From DASUKL01 sp036278755 (GTDB taxonomy: Bacteria > Chloroflexota > Limnocylindria > Limnocylindrales > CSP1-4), in the NCBI GenBank assembly GCA_036278755.1, contig DASUKL010000128.1:1-45557 (forward strand): a DNA stretch of 45,557 bases. The letters are read 5' to 3'. Below the pieces are notes generated by a model, which saw only the letters and a list, made by a program, of their open reading frames with translations, made no database searches and had not been told where the DNA came from. Within the stretch, counting starts at the first letter, position 1; the number at the start of each line of letters is the position of its first letter. Shown here piece by piece: positions 43,341 to 45,557 of the stretch. The position numbers were made by a program, and so were the translations under genes.

Positions 43341-44183
43341 GTGACGATGACGACCAGCGAGACGCGGGAGGACCTCACCCGCCGCCTTGCGAGGCTTGAC
43401 GAACAGGAGGCGCGCCGCCAGCGGCTCGAGGCCTCGGCCATGGACCGAGAGGCTCAGCGCGCGCAGATCCAGGCGGAGCTCGCTGACCTCGACCTCGCCG
43501 AGCGCGAGCGGGCTGGCGTGGCCCGGCTCGACCAGGAGGCCGACGCCGCCGAAGCACGCGCCCGGGCCCTCGACGCGGAGGCCGAAGCCCAAGCAGCGGC
43601 TCTCGCCGACGCCGAGCGTGACCTCGAGGCACGACGCCAGCGCGTGGCCGACCTCCAGGAACGCGCCGCCAGCGCAGCCACGGAGACCGAACGCGCGACG
43701 GCCGAGGGCCGGGATGACGATGCGATCGCCGCCCGACAGCTGACCGCCGCGACCGTGACCCAGGTCGACGTGGTGGCCCAGGACCTCCCGGCTGCCGAGC
43801 AGCGTGTCGAGGCCACGAGCCGGCGCCTGCGGGAGCTCCGGCAGCATGCCGACGAGGCCCGCGACGAAGCCCGGCAGCGTGGTTGGCAGGCCCTCGTCGA
43901 TCCGCTCGAGGGCCGCGGGGCGCCGGTACCGACGCGACCGCCGATGTTCAACGGCCTCCTTGGCCCGGTCGCCTGCTGGGAGCGGGCGGCCGAGGTGTAC
44001 CGGAGCGAGCACCGCACGACGTTCATCCCGGAGCCTGCGGCGATCCAGGCCTTCGCCGACCGTCACGGCCGGCTCCTCGGCTACGCCGACGCCTGGGCAG
44101 CGTGGAACGCCATCTACCCAGACACGGCGCCGCCGAAGGCCAAGGGCCTCCGTCGCCTCATCCCCAGCCGGAGGACCCGATGA
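43341..44183 (+). CDS. Long coiled-coil protein of the phage-like module
   Basis: The 280-residue product is a nearly continuous charged coiled coil from about residue 5 to 190 (heptads such as LARLDEQEARRQRLEASAMD), followed by a compact C-terminal part with PPMFNGLLGPVACWERAAEV and RHGRLLGYADAWAAWNAIYP. It could be a scaffold or tail-assembly type protein, but no family is recognised. The GTG at 43341 has GGAAGG 7 bases upstream; an ATG at 43305, joined to the previous TAA, would add 12 residues. Confidence 0.55.
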   Translation: MTMTTSETREDLTRRLARLDEQEARRQRLEASAMDREAQRAQIQAELADLDLAERERAGVARLDQEADAAEARARALDAEAEAQAAALADAERDLEARRQRVADLQERAASAATETERATAEGRDDDAIAARQLTAATVTQVDVVAQDLPAAEQRVEATSRRLRELRQHADEARDEARQRGWQALVDPLEGRGAPVPTRPPMFNGLLGPVACWERAAEVYRSEHRTTFIPEPAAIQAFADRHGRLLGYADAWAAWNAIYPDTAPPKAKGLRRLIPSRRTR

Positions 44184-44464
44184 TGGCCACCCTGACCGAA
44201 GCCAGCTTCAAGATCACGGGCCTCCGATGGGCCACCGATCCAGGCAGCGACCCGTACCTGGAGATCGACGTGACCACCTTCGACGCGGACGGCCAGCTTC
44301 TCCGGAACGTCTGCGTCACGACCCGGGCCGGGGCCTATGGACCGGTCCGGACCGAGGTCGCCATCCAGCATCCGTCGGCCGTCGACACGCTCATGACCGC
44401 CCTCCAGACCTTGGTGGGTCAGCTGCTGGACATCCCGACCGGCCGCGGGAAGGCGGTGAGCTAG
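44180..44464 (+). CDS. Small protein of unknown function, phage-like module
   Basis: A 94-residue product predicted to be mainly beta strand (FKITGLRWATDPGSDPYLEIDV, split here at GSDP) with a C-terminal helix VDTLMTALQTLVGQLLDI. No family is recognised. The ATG at 44180 has GGAGG 5 bases upstream and overlaps the previous stop (ATGA). Its place before a tail-like gene fits a minor structural or chaperone protein. Confidence 0.55.
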   Translation: MMATLTEASFKITGLRWATDPGSDPYLEIDVTTFDADGQLLRNVCVTTRAGAYGPVRTEVAIQHPSAVDTLMTALQTLVGQLLDIPTGRGKAVS

Positions 44465-45557
44465 ATGCTGGCCCTCGCCGAGACCATCGGCTGGTCTGAT
44501 CCCCTCACCCCGGCCGAAAAGCCGTTCAGCCTGTTCATCGGCGAGAACGACCTGACGGCCTACGTGGACCGGGACAGCTACGACCTCGAGGACCCCGGTG
44601 GGACGCAGCCTGCGACCCTGGCCGTGGTCCTGACCGACGTGCAGAACCTCGTGGGTCTGGGCGTCACCCAGCGGTCGCGGATGCGGTGGATGGACAACGT
44701 GCACGACCGGACCCTATTCGACGGCTTCGTCAAGCTCATCGAGCCGAACGGGGTCGCCAACTACGCCGAGTGGCAGGTCACGGCCTCCCACGTGGAGGCC
44801 GTGCTCGACGGCCTGTTCATCCCCTCGGCCGCTCGCCCCGCCGAGGACACCGACGTCCGGATGCAGGCCCTCCTGGCCTCGTGCCTGCCCGCCGCCGCTC
44901 CCCTGGCCTTCGGGGCCGGTGGCCACCTGGGCGTCACGGGCGGACAGGACGAGGCGACCTACGCCAACCAGACGCTCCGGGCGGTGCTCGAGTCGGTCCT
45001 GGCCGGCGGGACGGCTAAGGCGACGGGCTACTTCATCGACCCCCAGGACTGGTCGCTCCACACCTACGAGGGCACCGACAGCGGCCTCGCCGCACCGTAC
45101 GAGATCAGCGACGCGGAGACGGCGGGAAGGAGTTACCGCGACACCCTGATGAACCTGGGACCGCTGGCCTACTGGCGGCTTGGCGAGACTTCGGGCACCG
45201 TGATGCGGGACGAGACGGGGAACTACCCGGGAACCTACGGGACGGCCGATACGCTCGACCAGGCGGGCCTGCTCCCGAACGACCCCTCCTCATCCATCCT
45301 CGTCACTTCCTCCGTCGGCCATGGACACATCGACGGCGTTGCCTCTAGCGCCTCGCAGATGAGCATCTCGCTCGTGGTAGGCATCGGCATCCACGCCGGC
45401 AGCGACATGCTCGTATCGAGGAACTGGAACAACGGTGCAGGCGCATGGTTGGTCTACCTCTCATTCGCGGGCTTCCCTGCGTTCTACGTGAACGTCGATG
45501 GCACCGCTACCAAGAACGTGACCGCGCCGACTATTGCTGGGCCGGGGACCCATCACA
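44465..45557 (+). CDS. Tail-type protein with LamG-like domain (partial)
   Basis: An open frame runs from the ATG at 44465 to the window edge (364 codons seen, no stop). Residues 1-220 look like a phage tail/baseplate-type structural part (FSLFIGENDLTAYVDRDSYD, MRWMDNVHDRTLFDGFVKLI). From about residue 224 a concanavalin-A/LamG-like domain begins: LAYWRLGETSGTVMRDETGN, the usual opening of that domain in tail and surface proteins. By hand count about 15 of the first 225 codons end in A or T, against about 20 of the last 105, so the domain has a different composition and may have come in separately. A role in binding the host surface is the natural guess. Confidence 0.7.
   Translation, partial: MLALAETIGWSDPLTPAEKPFSLFIGENDLTAYVDRDSYDLEDPGGTQPATLAVVLTDVQNLVGLGVTQRSRMRWMDNVHDRTLFDGFVKLIEPNGVANYAEWQVTASHVEAVLDGLFIPSAARPAEDTDVRMQALLASCLPAAAPLAFGAGGHLGVTGGQDEATYANQTLRAVLESVLAGGTAKATGYFIDPQDWSLHTYEGTDSGLAAPYEISDAETAGRSYRDTLMNLGPLAYWRLGETSGTVMRDETGNYPGTYGTADTLDQAGLLPNDPSSSILVTSSVGHGHIDGVASSASQMSISLVVGIGIHAGSDMLVSRNWNNGAGAWLVYLSFAGFPAFYVNVDGTATKNVTAPTIAGPGTHH

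Overview
The window is a very GC-rich bacterial chromosome segment with dense, often 4-base-overlapping genes, frequent GTG/TTG starts and almost no AT-rich DNA. The gene mix (an HspR-type heat-shock repressor, a KimA-like potassium symporter, liv-type ABC genes, HoxN-free central metabolism, cysteine-poor two-component proteins) fits a high-GC Chloroflexota or a related actinobacterium-like lineage; I favour Chloroflexota, but no ribosomal RNA or other firm marker is present, so the placement is an inference.

Layout. 1-3.0 kb (minus strand): class II fructose-bisphosphatase (glpX) behind a PurH whose two active sites both carry substitutions. 3.0-5.5 kb (plus): a small membrane protein, a cupin and a lipoprotein serine hydrolase. 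5.5-15.1 kb (minus): one long heat-shock operon, hsp20-hspR-lon-dnaJ(cbpA)-clpB-midA-nudix, read from one promoter that overlaps a HAIR-like inverted repeat and ending at a strong hairpin. 15.1-20.6 kb (minus): rsmG, a phosphoesterase, a KimA-like K+ symporter, a universal stress protein and two TrkA-type RCK proteins, arranged as one potassium/stress operon. 21.1-21.4 kb: a CsoR/RcnR-family metal sensor whose start codon lies in its own probable operator. 21.5-24.3 kb: zinc-ribbon protein, PD-(D/E)XK-like protein, hypoxanthine phosphoribosyltransferase and two membrane-linked proteins of unknown role. 24.9-30.4 kb (minus): a complete branched-chain amino acid type ABC importer (livK-H-M-G-F), in which LivG has a two-helix hydrophobic insertion inside the ATPase domain and a 15-bp hairpin separates livK from the permease genes. 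30.8-37.6 kb (plus): GNAT enzyme, NYN-domain RNase-like protein with a long basic tail, DNA polymerase III delta prime, acylphosphatase, family 5 uracil-DNA glycosylase, ClC chloride channel/antiporter with CBS domains. 37.7-40.9 kb (plus): a response regulator fused to a cysteine-free thioredoxin-reductase-like flavoprotein, translationally coupled to a cyclic-nucleotide-binding-domain histidine kinase. 40.9-41.7 kb (minus): double-ACT protein and a DksA/TraR zinc-finger protein. 41.8 kb to the right edge (plus): a tightly overlapping phage-like module that ends in a tail-type protein with a LamG-like domain, cut by the window edge.

Points most worth a second look are the Cys-free response regulator/flavoprotein with its kinase, the LivG with a membrane-like insertion, the relay of 7-codon minicistrons overlapping by ATGA/GTGA upstream of two genes, the substituted PurH, and the incomplete phage-like module.
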